From Candidatus Flexifilum affinis (GTDB taxonomy: Bacteria; Chloroflexota; Anaerolineae; Aggregatilineales; Phototrophicaceae): DNA of 64,000 nt. The stretch covers positions 930,001-994,000 of the forward strand of contig JADJPJ010000087.1 of assembly GCA_016713325.1 (NCBI GenBank), in the 5' to 3' direction. The position numbers were made by a program, and so were the translations under genes. The notes under the pieces are model-generated. The model was not told the origin of the DNA. It saw only the letters and a program-made list of their open reading frames with translations, and did no database searches. How positions within the stretch are numbered: position 1 is the first letter of the stretch; every line of letters begins with the position of its first letter. This document shows positions 19,103 to 27,670 of this stretch, piece by piece.

Positions 19103-19131
19103 TTGCGTGTCCCTTGTTTTTCTGGTTTAAT
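19103..19131 (+). promoter_or_regulatory. Sigma-70-type promoter for the response regulator
   Basis: TTGCGT (19103-19108) and TTTAAT (19126-19131) with 17-base spacing lie in a noticeably AT-rich stretch. The response regulator starts at 19186, about 50 bases downstream. Confidence 0.6.
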
Positions 19132-19185
19132 AGCAAGTATGTTTTGAATGGGTTGAATTCTCGTAATGCCAAGCGAGTGGGAATC

Positions 19186-19893
19186 ATGGCTGTCGCGACC
19201 GTAGAGTCTGAATCTCTCCGCCGGATCATGATCGTCGAGGATGATGAAATCACGGCTGAAATGCTGACGGATCTCTTGCAGACGTCTGGCTTTCAGGCTG
19301 TTATTGCTGAGTCCGGACAACATGCGCTCAACAGGCTGGAGACAGCGGACACCGACCTGGTGCTGTTGGACATGAGTCTGCCCGATATGTCCGGTCTCGA
19401 AGTCGTGCGCCAGGTGCGGACGGCGTCGCTGACGCCGCTGATCGCGCTGAGCGGTTTCACGCGCGATGGTGACAAGGTCGCGGCTCTGGAAATGGGCGCG
19501 GACGATTATGTCGACAAACCGTTTTCTCCCGAGGAACTGGTCGCGCGTATCAATGCGCTCCTGCGCCGCGTCGGCTGGACCCCGACTCTCGAACCGCGCC
19601 TGCGGATCCGTCAGCTAGAGATTGATCTCGCCCGCCGCCAGGCGCACCTCAACACCCGAAAGCTGCATCTCACACCCGTCGAGTATGGCATTCTGGTGAC
19701 CCTTATGCGCAGCGCGGGCAAAGTCGTCACTCACGACGAACTGCTCCGTTCCGTCTGGGGTTCGACCTACGAAGGCGACTACTCCGTCCTGCGGGTGAAC
19801 ATTTCCCGCCTGCGCCAGAAGCTCGAAGACAAGCCGCGCTTCCCAACGTACATCGTCACGGCGCCGGGCCAGGGCTACTACATGCCCACCTGA
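19186..19893 (+). CDS. OmpR/PhoB-type response regulator
   Basis: A 235-residue two-component regulator. The receiver domain (about 13-125) has the acidic pair EDD at 18-20, the phosphoacceptor Asp at 62 (LVLLDMSLPDMSG), and the Lys in DDYVDKPFSPEEL. The winged-helix DNA-binding domain (about 140-233) includes LTPVEYGILVTLMRSAGKVV and VLRVNISRLRQKLE, ending YIVTAPGQGYYM. The ATG at 19186 is chosen since the receiver fold starts just after; earlier codons run into the promoter. No partner histidine kinase is adjacent; unlinked kinases lie at 27671, 55778 and 61354. Confidence 0.92.
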   Translation: MAVATVESESLRRIMIVEDDEITAEMLTDLLQTSGFQAVIAESGQHALNRLETADTDLVLLDMSLPDMSGLEVVRQVRTASLTPLIALSGFTRDGDKVAALEMGADDYVDKPFSPEELVARINALLRRVGWTPTLEPRLRIRQLEIDLARRQAHLNTRKLHLTPVEYGILVTLMRSAGKVVTHDELLRSVWGSTYEGDYSVLRVNISRLRQKLEDKPRFPTYIVTAPGQGYYMPT

Positions 19894-19960
19894 AATCACC
19901 GCCGCTGGTCAACTGACCTGCGCTGTGTTACGCTTCCCCCGTTGACGTGAAGGGGAGACT

Positions 19961-20614
19961 ATGCGACTGCGCTTAGCACTCATCGTGATTGGCGCGCTAT
20001 TGGTCATCGCTACCTATACCTTTCCCTATTGGCAGACGGCGGTCCTGGGCACGCGCGAAGAAGTGACAGTGCTCTTCCCTGGTCTGCCCATGGATATGCA
20101 GTCCGCTTTTGCTAACTTGCCCCCCGATCAGCAGCGAGCCTATCAGGAGATCGCCGCGACCGATCCGCCGCGTGCGGTACGCATGGTCACGACAGCGTTG
20201 CAGCCGCGCATTCCCCTTCCCGAGGAAGATCAGGAAATGCCCGAGATGAACGCACCGGTGCCGATCGCCGCCGGGACGTTTGCCCGGATTGACCCCGTGC
20301 GCTGGGGTCAGGGACGCATCACCGCCTATCAGGGTGTAGACAACCTCCTTCTGCTGCGCTTCGAGGATTTTGCGATGCCGAACGGGCCAGATCTGCGCGT
20401 CGTACTGACGGCAGCAGAATCGCCCGCCACGGTCGACGCCATGCGCGCCGGCGAGACGGACGCGTTTGAGGTCGGGCCGCTCTTGAGCAGTGTCGGGGCG
20501 CAAAAATATGAACTCCCTGAAGGGTTCAACCTGTCACCCTTTCGCAGTGTAGTAATCTACAGCGATGAGCTTGGCCTGGTCTATACCTACGCGGTTTTGT
20601 CCGTCCGCCAGTGA
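19961..20614 (+). CDS. Membrane-anchored DM13 domain protein
   Basis: A 217-residue protein with an N-terminal membrane segment or uncleaved signal (about residues 5-24, LALIVIGALLVIATYTFPYW). A Pro-rich linker follows, then a DM13 domain at about 100-215. GTFARIDPVRWGQGRITAYQ, FEDFAMPNGPDLRVVLT and YELPEGFNLSPFRSVVIYSDELGLVYTYAVL match the family, including the NGPDL signature. DM13 domains are proposed to carry electrons in extracellular redox or hydroxylase partnerships. The conserved Cys of some members is absent. AGGGGA lies before the ATG. The methyltransferase at 20648 follows. Confidence 0.75.
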   Translation: MRLRLALIVIGALLVIATYTFPYWQTAVLGTREEVTVLFPGLPMDMQSAFANLPPDQQRAYQEIAATDPPRAVRMVTTALQPRIPLPEEDQEMPEMNAPVPIAAGTFARIDPVRWGQGRITAYQGVDNLLLLRFEDFAMPNGPDLRVVLTAAESPATVDAMRAGETDAFEVGPLLSSVGAQKYELPEGFNLSPFRSVVIYSDELGLVYTYAVLSVRQ

Positions 20615-20647
20615 TGGCGGCCTTCAAAGAGGAGTCGCGGCGACAAC

Positions 20648-21403
20648 ATGAGCGATCTCTACGGCGCCATTGCACCGTATTACGATTCACTGGGCATGAG
20701 TGAGTTTGCGACTCGCATCGCGCCGCAAATCGTTCACTTCGCCCACGGCCTCGACTGGATTGGCCGGCGCGTCGTCGATTTTGGCTGCGGCACGGGGGCC
20801 AGCACCGCCTGGTTTGCCAGCCAGGGCTTCAACGTCGTCGGCGTCGATCGATCCCCCGCAATGCTGGAGGTCGCCCGCGCCAGTATTGACTCGGCCGGGC
20901 TGGCGCTGGAATGGCAGCTCGGTGGTATCGAAGCGCTCGACTCGCTGCGCGAGATCGATCTGGTCGTCGCTCTGGACGTGGCCAACGAACTGAACAGCGT
21001 GCGCGACCTTGAGCAGCTCTTCCGAAGTGTGGCCCAGTCACTGTCCGCTGGCAAGCTGTTCATCTTCGACCTGCACACACTGGAAGGTCTGGCGGCTGAC
21101 GATGATGCCACGCACCTCATTCGCGACGACGATCAGCTCACCGCCTTTGTCGTCACCCAGTTCGACCATGAACGGCAGACACGCCTCGATGATCTGCGCG
21201 TCTTTGTCGCGGCGGGTCAGGGCTGGCAGCGGCTGCGGATGGTTGAGTCGCGTCACGGCTTTCCGGTGCAGGTGGTGAGCGCACTGCTTGGGCGAGCCGG
21301 CTTTCATGTTGCCGCGCTGGTCGACGAAGCCTTCGCGCCGGTCACACCCGCGCATCCAAGGGCCGCTCGCGCTATCTATTTCTCTCAACGCAGCAGTTCA
21401 TAG
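20648..21403 (+). CDS. Class I SAM-dependent methyltransferase
   Basis: A 251-residue soluble methyltransferase. It opens with LYGAIAPYYDSLGMSE, has SAM motif I VVDFGCGTGASTAWFASQG near residue 43, the acidic loop VGVDRSPAMLEVA and the post-motif region DLVVALDVANELNSV. The late part FVVTQFDHERQTRLDDLRVFV resembles enzymes that methylate small molecules (Methyltransf_25 group). GAGGAG lies 13 bases before the ATG. It precedes two further plus-strand genes closely, so it is probably in their operon. Substrate unknown. Confidence 0.82.
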   Translation: MSDLYGAIAPYYDSLGMSEFATRIAPQIVHFAHGLDWIGRRVVDFGCGTGASTAWFASQGFNVVGVDRSPAMLEVARASIDSAGLALEWQLGGIEALDSLREIDLVVALDVANELNSVRDLEQLFRSVAQSLSAGKLFIFDLHTLEGLAADDDATHLIRDDDQLTAFVVTQFDHERQTRLDDLRVFVAAGQGWQRLRMVESRHGFPVQVVSALLGRAGFHVAALVDEAFAPVTPAHPRAARAIYFSQRSSS

Positions 21404-21421
21404 ACCCTGGTGGAATCTTTG

Positions 21422-22105
21422 ATGTCGACACAACCTCCTGTTTTGGATGACGCTGTCTTTCAGGTCGACCGTGAGCACTCCGGTCTGCGGCTCGCCGTAC
21501 TGGCGACCTTTGTGGTCGTCTGGTTGATCGTGTTCTTCGTGGTCAGCTCGCTAATCGCCTCCGAAGGGCCTTCTTTACTTGCGGTGATCGTCGGCTTCGC
21601 GGTGGCCTACGGCGCCACCCTGCTCGCCGAACGCTACCTCAAGGGCGTTTGGGTCAGCGGTCGCACCGTCCGTATCGACCGCACCGGCGTCGAAATGCTC
21701 CTCAAAGGCCAGCGCCAGGCGCAGATCCTGTCTGAGGATCCGGCCCGTGCCGTGCTGTGGCGTTTTGTCATCAAGAAGCGGGCGCGCATCCCCAAAGGCT
21801 GGTCGATGTTCGCCTGCGCGCTGACAGCGGAGGACCAGAATTTGTGCGTGTATACCTTCATGCCGCCCAATAAGGTCGATCCTTTTGCGCGCAAGGCCAC
21901 CTTCCCGCTCCTGGAACCGAAGAAGTCGCGAACGCTCAATGATGACGACCGCGAGGATCTGCGGTTGGCGGGCGAGCAGAAACGTCTGCGCGAGGCCGAG
22001 AACATGCGCTGGGTCACCGGCGCCGAGATGACTCAGGAAGACTTCATCGCCTTCATCGACGTGCTTTACCAACGTTATTCGGAATGGATGCCCACCCCCA
22101 AATGA
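21422..22105 (+). CDS. Two-TM membrane protein of unknown function
   Basis: A 227-residue protein. Two hydrophobic segments at about 24-45 and 50-67 (LAVLATFVVVWLIVFFVVSS, LLAVIVGFAVAYGATLLAE) precede a cytoplasmic domain with a beta-rich region (GVWVSGRTVRIDRTGVEMLL) and an acidic helix (DDDREDLRLAGEQKRLREAEN). The ATG at 21422 has GGTGGA upstream; a GTG at 21410 is the other option. Its stop overlaps the ATG of the next gene by 4 bases (ATGA), so they are coupled. Family not recognised. Confidence 0.7.
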   Translation: MSTQPPVLDDAVFQVDREHSGLRLAVLATFVVVWLIVFFVVSSLIASEGPSLLAVIVGFAVAYGATLLAERYLKGVWVSGRTVRIDRTGVEMLLKGQRQAQILSEDPARAVLWRFVIKKRARIPKGWSMFACALTAEDQNLCVYTFMPPNKVDPFARKATFPLLEPKKSRTLNDDDREDLRLAGEQKRLREAENMRWVTGAEMTQEDFIAFIDVLYQRYSEWMPTPK

Positions 22106-23617
22106 TAGGCAAGCATATCGCGCTGCTGGCCGTCTTCGTCAGCCTCGCGCTGGCCCTCCCGCATACTCAGGCGCAGGACGTGCTGAACCTGCTCGATACC
22201 GTCACGGGCGATCTGGCCGCGGGCGAAGCGCACAGCTACCAGTTCACGGGCCAAAGCGGTGAGGTCATTTCCTTTCGCGTGTCGGCGCAGACCAGCGGAC
22301 TTGACGCCGCGCTGACTCTGACCGACGGCAGCGGCCGCGTGGTCAGCGCCGACGATGATCGCGCCTATCCCGACTTCGCTCGATCCCCTGTTGGAGGCGC
22401 TGACCCTTCCGCGCACGGACACCTATACGCTGACCGTGAGCAGCGTCGCCGATACCTCAGGCAGCTATACCCTGGAAGTGACGCCGGGGTTGGCTCAGAC
22501 GTCCATCGTCGGCTTTGGCGAGGACGGATGGGCCGCCGAACCTGAAGGAGCCACGGTCAACGCCACGCCGGATCGAGTCATCCTGACGCTCGAAGGCGCC
22601 CAGTTGACCGGCTTCGCCTCGGGTGAAGGCCTTCCGGAGGTGGGCGATGCCTTCGTGCAGGTCGACGTGATCGCCGTGAGCAGCCCGCCCAGCGCATGGT
22701 CCGCGGGCCTGACGCTGCGTGGTACGGGTGCTTCGCGCTACCACTACACGATCAATGACGACGGGCTGTGGCGTTTCAGCGAGGTTTCCGCCGAAGGAGA
22801 GCGCGTCATCCGCGACTGGACGCCTCATCCCGCCATCGTCGCCGGTCGGACGCCCTTCAGCCTCGGCGTGCTGGCGGTAGGTACTGGCTTCGACTTCTTC
22901 TACGACTCGGCCTACATCGGCAGCGTAGATGACGAAGCGCTGCTGGAGGCGGGGCAAGTCGGGCTGGCGGCGGCAGCACCTTCTGCCCTGGCGACCACCA
23001 ACATCATCACCTACGCGAACCTGATTATCACCATCCCTGACAGCGAGAGCGATGCGCAGGAACTGCCCGACAGCGTATTCGTCTCCGCAGACGGCCGTGC
23101 TACGGTGACCGCGCTTCGCCGCCAACTGCCCATCGGCACCAACGGCGAAATGACGCTGAACGTCCCGGAAAGCTCTGTGCAGTACAACCGCGCGGGAATC
23201 AATCTCCTGGGGATCGGACGCGGCGCCCGCTTCCGCAACTTCGCGCTTGGCGTCACCACGTCGCTGAGCGCCGACAACAGCGGGTTCGCGGGCTGCGGCA
23301 TCGCCTTTCGCGTGGTGGATGACACACATTACACCATGGCCTTCTTCAGCCAGGAAGGGGAATTCGGTATCTCGCGTCGTGACGGGGATACGTTTGCGCC
23401 CGGTCTCGCCGGCGTGCTGTCCAACCCGGACGCGACGCGGCGTCACTTGCTCATTGTCGCCTCCGACACTAGACTGGTGTTCTACGTCGACGGTCAACTG
23501 GCTGGCACGCAGGAAGATGAGCCGGTCGATGGCACATTGTCAATCGCCGCCGTCAACTTTGAGCCCAATTCAACCACCTGTCTGTATGAAGATTTGTGGA
23601 TCTGGTCCTGGGAATGA
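22102..23617 (+). CDS. Secreted PPC-like domain protein, frameshifted
   Basis: About 504 residues after joining two frames. A signal peptide (ends LPHTQAQDV) is followed by a pre-peptidase C-terminal-like beta-sandwich: GDLAAGEAHSYQFTGQSGEVISFRVSA, then DAALTLTDGSGRVV and, in the second frame, SLDPLLEALTLPRTDTYTLTVSS. The remainder has two beta-rich modules of about 180 residues, each resembling a concanavalin-like lectin fold (YHYTINDDGLWRFSEV, DTHYTMAFFSQEGEFGISR). Removing one T in gacttcg near 22374 gives YPDSLDPLLEAL and joins the frames, so one inserted base is the simplest cause. Start is the ATG at 22102, overlapping the previous stop. Likely a cell-surface binding protein. Confidence 0.7.
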
Positions 23618-23654
23618 GCATCGTTCAGGGATGAAAGTGCGCCTCGACTGATTT

Positions 23655-24581
23655 ATGGAGCCTCTTGAAGCCGCCGTACTGCGCACTATTCTCTATGCTG
23701 ATATCTTCAATTTCCCTCTGACGCCGCGTGAGGTGCATCACTTCCTGATTGCCCCGCAGGCGGTGACGCCGGCGCAGGTGGAGCACGCCCTGGCCTCTCT
23801 GTCAGAGCGCGACATCCTGAACTTCTCCGGCGGCTTCGTCATGCTCGCCGGGCGCAGCGAGCTGGCCGGCATCCGGCAGCGGAGAGAGGCGGCGGCAACG
23901 GCGCTGTGGCCAAAGGCGGTGCTCTACGGGCGCTGGCTGGGCCGCCTGCCTTTTGTACGGATGGTGGCCATTACGGGCGCGCTCGCCATGCGCAACCCTT
24001 CAGACGCCGACGATGACCTCGACTATTTTCTGGTGACGGCGCACGGCCGTGTATGGCTGGCGCGCCTGTGCGCCATCGCCGTCGTCCGTCTTTCAAAGCT
24101 GCGCGGCGTAGTCGTCTGCCCGAATTTCGTGCTGGCGGAAACGGCGTTGGTGCAAAGCCGCCGAGACCTGTTCATCGCGCATGAAGTCACGCAGATGGTA
24201 CCGGTGGTCGGTCGGAATCTCTATGACCTGCTGCGCCGCTCCCACCTTTGGGTCGTCAATCTTCTGCCCAACGCCGAGGACGCGTTCTACCTCGAAAACG
24301 ACGATGCGCCGCGCGGCATTTGGAATCTGCTGAAAACGCTAACCGAGCGCGCGCTCGGCGGGGCCATCGGCGATCGACTCGAAGCGTGGGAATTCCGCCG
24401 CAAGGTGCACCGCTTCTCCCCGAAGATGCATATCCCGGACAGTGCCGCCCAGTTGGATGAAAACCAGGTCAAGGGCCACTTCAACGATCACGGGCATCCG
24501 GTTCTGCGTCGTTATCAGGAACTTCTGGACCAGTACGGCCTGAGCGACCCCAACACCGCTCTTCCGCTCGCCGGCGATTGA
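23655..24581 (+). CDS. Nucleotidyltransferase-like protein
   Basis: A 308-residue cytoplasmic protein. An N-terminal winged-helix-like part (about 1-80, LRTILYADIFNFPLTPREVHHFL) precedes a nucleotidyltransferase-like core: VAITGALAMRNPSDADDDLDYFLVT near residues 107-131. There the D-x-D acids (DDDLDYF) fit the metal site of the pol-beta fold. The C-terminal half is helical and basic. The substrate is not evident; relatives are often placed beside glycan or nucleotide-sugar genes. A terminator follows at 24603-24633. Confidence 0.6.
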   Translation: MEPLEAAVLRTILYADIFNFPLTPREVHHFLIAPQAVTPAQVEHALASLSERDILNFSGGFVMLAGRSELAGIRQRREAAATALWPKAVLYGRWLGRLPFVRMVAITGALAMRNPSDADDDLDYFLVTAHGRVWLARLCAIAVVRLSKLRGVVVCPNFVLAETALVQSRRDLFIAHEVTQMVPVVGRNLYDLLRRSHLWVVNLLPNAEDAFYLENDDAPRGIWNLLKTLTERALGGAIGDRLEAWEFRRKVHRFSPKMHIPDSAAQLDENQVKGHFNDHGHPVLRRYQELLDQYGLSDPNTALPLAGD

Positions 24582-24602
24582 ACAACGCCAGATGAAAAAA
24601 CA

Positions 24603-24633
24603 GGAGGGCATGCCTTCGCATGCCCTCCCGTTT
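24603..24633 (+). terminator. Intrinsic terminator
   Basis: Arms GGAGGGCATGC (24603-24613) and GCATGCCCTCC (24618-24628) enclose CTTC and are followed by CGTTTTC. An A-run in front makes it usable from the minus strand as well, between two convergent genes. Confidence 0.85.
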
Positions 24634-24669
24634 TCTTGTTGGAATGAGAACCGTCGAGAGACGGTTCGA

Positions 24670-26061
24670 CTATCGCCTCATGACCGTGCCGAGTGTATCG
24701 CACGCCGGGCATGCGCCACCCGGACGCAGCATGGCATAGCCGCCCATCGGGTCGCTGGCGGTGAACTCGGGAAAGTCCACGTTCCAGACGATCATCAGGC
24801 GAACGCGGCCGCTCTGCGCCGCCAGCGCTGCGGCTTCCGCAAGCCAGGCGGCATGTTCCGCCACCGACGTGTTCTGCGCCCAGGCGAAGGATCCAGGCAG
24901 TGGCGTGCTGAAGCCCTCCGGCGACAGGAAGCCCAGTTCGGTGAAGCAGACCGGCTTGCCGCCAAACGGCGAGTAGCCACGGTTCAGCATCGAGCCGAAG
25001 AAGTAGGTGGGATAGCTGCCGCGCGGGTCGCCACCGGTGGCCGACGGAGCAATGATGCCTTCGTTATAGTGCAGACCCACACAGTCCATATAGCTGGCCG
25101 CGCCGGCCTGAGCCATCTGCTGCATGAAGACGTCGTCATTGCAGCCCTGCGCCGTGCAGCCCGCCGTGCCGAAGAACCCGGTCGGGGCAGGTGCGCCGCT
25201 GATCACGATCACGTTGCCGTTGCGCGACTTGATGGCGTTGAAGGACGCTGCCAGCAGACGCGTGTAGTTCGCGCCGTTGACCTGTCCGGCCGGCCATTCG
25301 CGGTCGATGTTAGGCTCGTTCCACACTTCGATGGCATCCGGACCCAGCGCCGCAACACCACCCAGGAAGTTCGCGAAAGAATTGACATAGCTGTCGAAGT
25401 TCGCGCCCAGTTCAGAGGGGCTGCCAACCACCGCAACCAGGATCTTCAGACCGTTCGATTTCGCCGCGTTGATCAGGCCGGCGACTGCGCCAGGGTCCTG
25501 TCCCAGCGCGTAACGGTGCTGGAACTTCACCCAGTTCATGCCCGCGCGGCGCATCGCCGCGACCGTACCGGCGTTGAGCTGCAGTGCGTGACCGCCGAGT
25601 TCGAAGCCGCCGACAGCGCCCGCTCCGGCAACGGGAGCTGGCAGGTTGGGATCTGCCGCAGGGGCCTCGGGGGCCGCCGCCGCAGCTGTGACCTTGTCGC
25701 AGGCCGTGACGATCGTGCTGTCGAAGCTCGCGCGACCTTCAAACTGACGCCCGTCCATGGCCGTCATGACAAAGCGCCAGCCGTAATACTGGCCGCGCGC
25801 CTGCGTCGGGTCCAGGTTGTCCAGGCAAGCATCGATACCACCGACGAACTCGGTTTCCTCGAAGCTCCAGTTCTGAACGTAGAGGAGATCGACAATGAAC
25901 TTCTCTTCGAGTTCCGTGCGGACGACCCGAAAAGCGCGCTGTAGCGGATCGACGGGGAGGTCGTCCTGAGCGGCCGCCGGTGCGATGCCCAGTACGCCGA
26001 AAACGACGAGCAGCATCAAGACGAGTAGAAAGCGAATGAGAGAGGTCTTGCTCTGTAGCAT
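24670..26061 (-). CDS. Secreted clan GH-A glycoside hydrolase-like protein
   Basis: A 463-residue exported protein. Its signal peptide is about residues 1-31 (ends APAAAQDDL). A small N-terminal domain of about 90 residues with one Cys pair precedes an Ala/Pro linker and a TIM-barrel domain at about 150-460. The acid/base region is AIEVWNEPNIDREWP, and the nucleophile candidate is the Glu in PVCFTELGFLSPEGF. The barrel strands LKILVAVVGSPSEL and YMDCVGLHYNEG fit clan GH-A. Six cysteines in the barrel suggest disulfides. It is not near other carbohydrate genes. The specific GH family is not assigned. Confidence 0.7.
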   Translation of the reverse strand: MLQSKTSLIRFLLVLMLLVVFGVLGIAPAAAQDDLPVDPLQRAFRVVRTELEEKFIVDLLYVQNWSFEETEFVGGIDACLDNLDPTQARGQYYGWRFVMTAMDGRQFEGRASFDSTIVTACDKVTAAAAAPEAPAADPNLPAPVAGAGAVGGFELGGHALQLNAGTVAAMRRAGMNWVKFQHRYALGQDPGAVAGLINAAKSNGLKILVAVVGSPSELGANFDSYVNSFANFLGGVAALGPDAIEVWNEPNIDREWPAGQVNGANYTRLLAASFNAIKSRNGNVIVISGAPAPTGFFGTAGCTAQGCNDDVFMQQMAQAGAASYMDCVGLHYNEGIIAPSATGGDPRGSYPTYFFGSMLNRGYSPFGGKPVCFTELGFLSPEGFSTPLPGSFAWAQNTSVAEHAAWLAEAAALAAQSGRVRLMIVWNVDFPEFTASDPMGGYAMLRPGGACPACDTLGTVMRR

Positions 26062-26210
26062 AGGTTATGCATCCTCATGCAGATGGTTAGTGTTGCACCC
26101 AGTGCGAATTCCACCGGTCACGCGTCGTGCAATCATGGTGGAAGCATCCGGCATGCTAATCTACAACAAGGTGCAAGAGAATTCCATAGCCGTAGGGCAA
26201 CCGTAAGATT

Positions 26211-26263
26211 GTGCAGCGTGTCTTTCCCGACGAGATCGGGGCCCTCAGGCGGTCACGCTGCAC
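26211..26263. repeat. Nested inverted repeat in the intergenic region
   Basis: GTGCAGCGTG (26211-26220) pairs with CACGCTGCAC (26254-26263), followed on the plus strand by TTTT. Inside it, CCCGA and TCGGG (26227-26241) form a second hairpin. It lies between the CpXC gene stop and the next minus-strand gene and probably acts as a terminator. Confidence 0.6.
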
Positions 26264-26309
26264 TTTTGGAAAGCCTCGGTCCGTGTCCGGGCCGATGCGA
26301 CGCGGCAGT

Positions 26310-27659
26310 CTAGGGGAGCATCCGCTCTGCCAGCGCGCGCAGAAAGACCAGCTTGCGCAGCAGGTCGCTTTCGCCGCGCTGCGCCAGAACATTCTCGACC
26401 GCATCGATGGTGGGAAGCAGATCGGCCTGGAATTCACTTCCTCGCTGGTTCAACAGAGTCGTCGCCGCTTCATCAGACTCGGTGGCCAGCAGCTCATTGA
26501 CGAAGCGCAGCGCCGGCGGCATGGTGTCTTCCAGCAGCGCGCTCACCCGTTCGTAAACATGCGACAGACGATCAAATAGAGCCTGGTCCCGGTTCCTCTG
26601 GGCCTGCTGCAGGTTGGCCTCCAGGACCGACAAGAACGTACCATCAATCAGCGGTGCGGCCTGTCTCACCGCCTCGTCGATGTCAGGCGCGTTGATGACC
26701 TGCTGGAGGAGCTGAGCGGCCGCGCGCAGAGCCGCCTGGGACTGCTGATCGACTTCCTGCGTCAGTGCCAGGATACGTTCACGCAGGCTCTCCAGTTCAT
26801 CGCGTTCCGATGCCGGGGCACGGCCGATCTCAGTCGTCATTTCCTGGAAGAACACATAATCGAACACCGGTCGGGCCAGACCCACAAGCGCCCGCAGACG
26901 GGTTTCGTCGTTGGCATACTGCCGCGCCAGCGCCATGAACTCCGGCCGGTCGGCTTCTTCACCCAGAGCTTCCACCGCGTCGGCAACTTCCTGCACAATG
27001 GCCTCTTCCTCGCGAGCACGGGCCATTGCCTGACGGCCGTAGGAGGAATGCTCGGCGATGAGCTGCTGCACGGCCAGAAGTTGTTCCGCGGCGTCTACCG
27101 CACCCGTGGAGGCGAGCCGCTGCACCATCAGGTTCATCGTCTGGAAGAATTGCCCGTCGATCAAGGCGTCGTTTTCGGCGATGACGGCTGCGAGAGCATG
27201 TTCCGGCGTCTGCATCACCCGTTCGATGAGGCGGGCGCGCTGCTTCTGCGACTCGATCATCTCCGGGGTAACGCCGTCAGACTGGAGCACCTGCTCGACC
27301 AGCCCCTGCATCGTCAGCGCTCGCCGGGGTTGGAAGAGATAACCCTTGAACGACTCCTTGGGAATCTGCGTCGTGAGCTCGCGCATCAGATCGCCGAGCA
27401 TCTTCTCCTGCTGGTCGTTGCTGAGGTTCAGCTCCGGTGGCACAAAGCCGATCAGGAGTTCCTTGGAAGGATCGTGGTACAGCACCGGCGTGCCGATTGC
27501 CATCTGATAACCGCAGTTGGGGCATTGAGCCACGTTGAGTGCATTGCTCAAGAGTCGCAGTTTGGCTTCCGGGTCGCGCGCCGCGTCCACAACCGACTCA
27601 ACACTCGTCGCGAACTGCTGGCCGCAGTTCGCGCATCTGATCGTCATCTGTCTTGCCAC
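26310..27659 (-). CDS. CpXC domain protein
   Basis: A 449-residue soluble protein. The N-terminal CpXC domain (about 1-120) carries two zinc-ribbon-like pairs: IRCANCGQQF at residues 8-11 and AQCPNCGYQM at about 45-48. The rest is a long helical region with repeated Glu/Gln-rich segments (SLRERILALTQEVDQQSQAALRAA) likely to form coiled coils. The start is GTG at 27659 with AAGGAG seven bases upstream. That site overlaps the TAA of the histidine kinase at 27671, so the two genes are tightly coupled. Function of the family is unknown; the context suggests an output or partner of the kinase. Confidence 0.8.
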   Translation of the reverse strand: MARQMTIRCANCGQQFATSVESVVDAARDPEAKLRLLSNALNVAQCPNCGYQMAIGTPVLYHDPSKELLIGFVPPELNLSNDQQEKMLGDLMRELTTQIPKESFKGYLFQPRRALTMQGLVEQVLQSDGVTPEMIESQKQRARLIERVMQTPEHALAAVIAENDALIDGQFFQTMNLMVQRLASTGAVDAAEQLLAVQQLIAEHSSYGRQAMARAREEEAIVQEVADAVEALGEEADRPEFMALARQYANDETRLRALVGLARPVFDYVFFQEMTTEIGRAPASERDELESLRERILALTQEVDQQSQAALRAAAQLLQQVINAPDIDEAVRQAAPLIDGTFLSVLEANLQQAQRNRDQALFDRLSHVYERVSALLEDTMPPALRFVNELLATESDEAATTLLNQRGSEFQADLLPTIDAVENVLAQRGESDLLRKLVFLRALAERMLP

Positions 27660-27670
27660 TGAGGGTCTCC

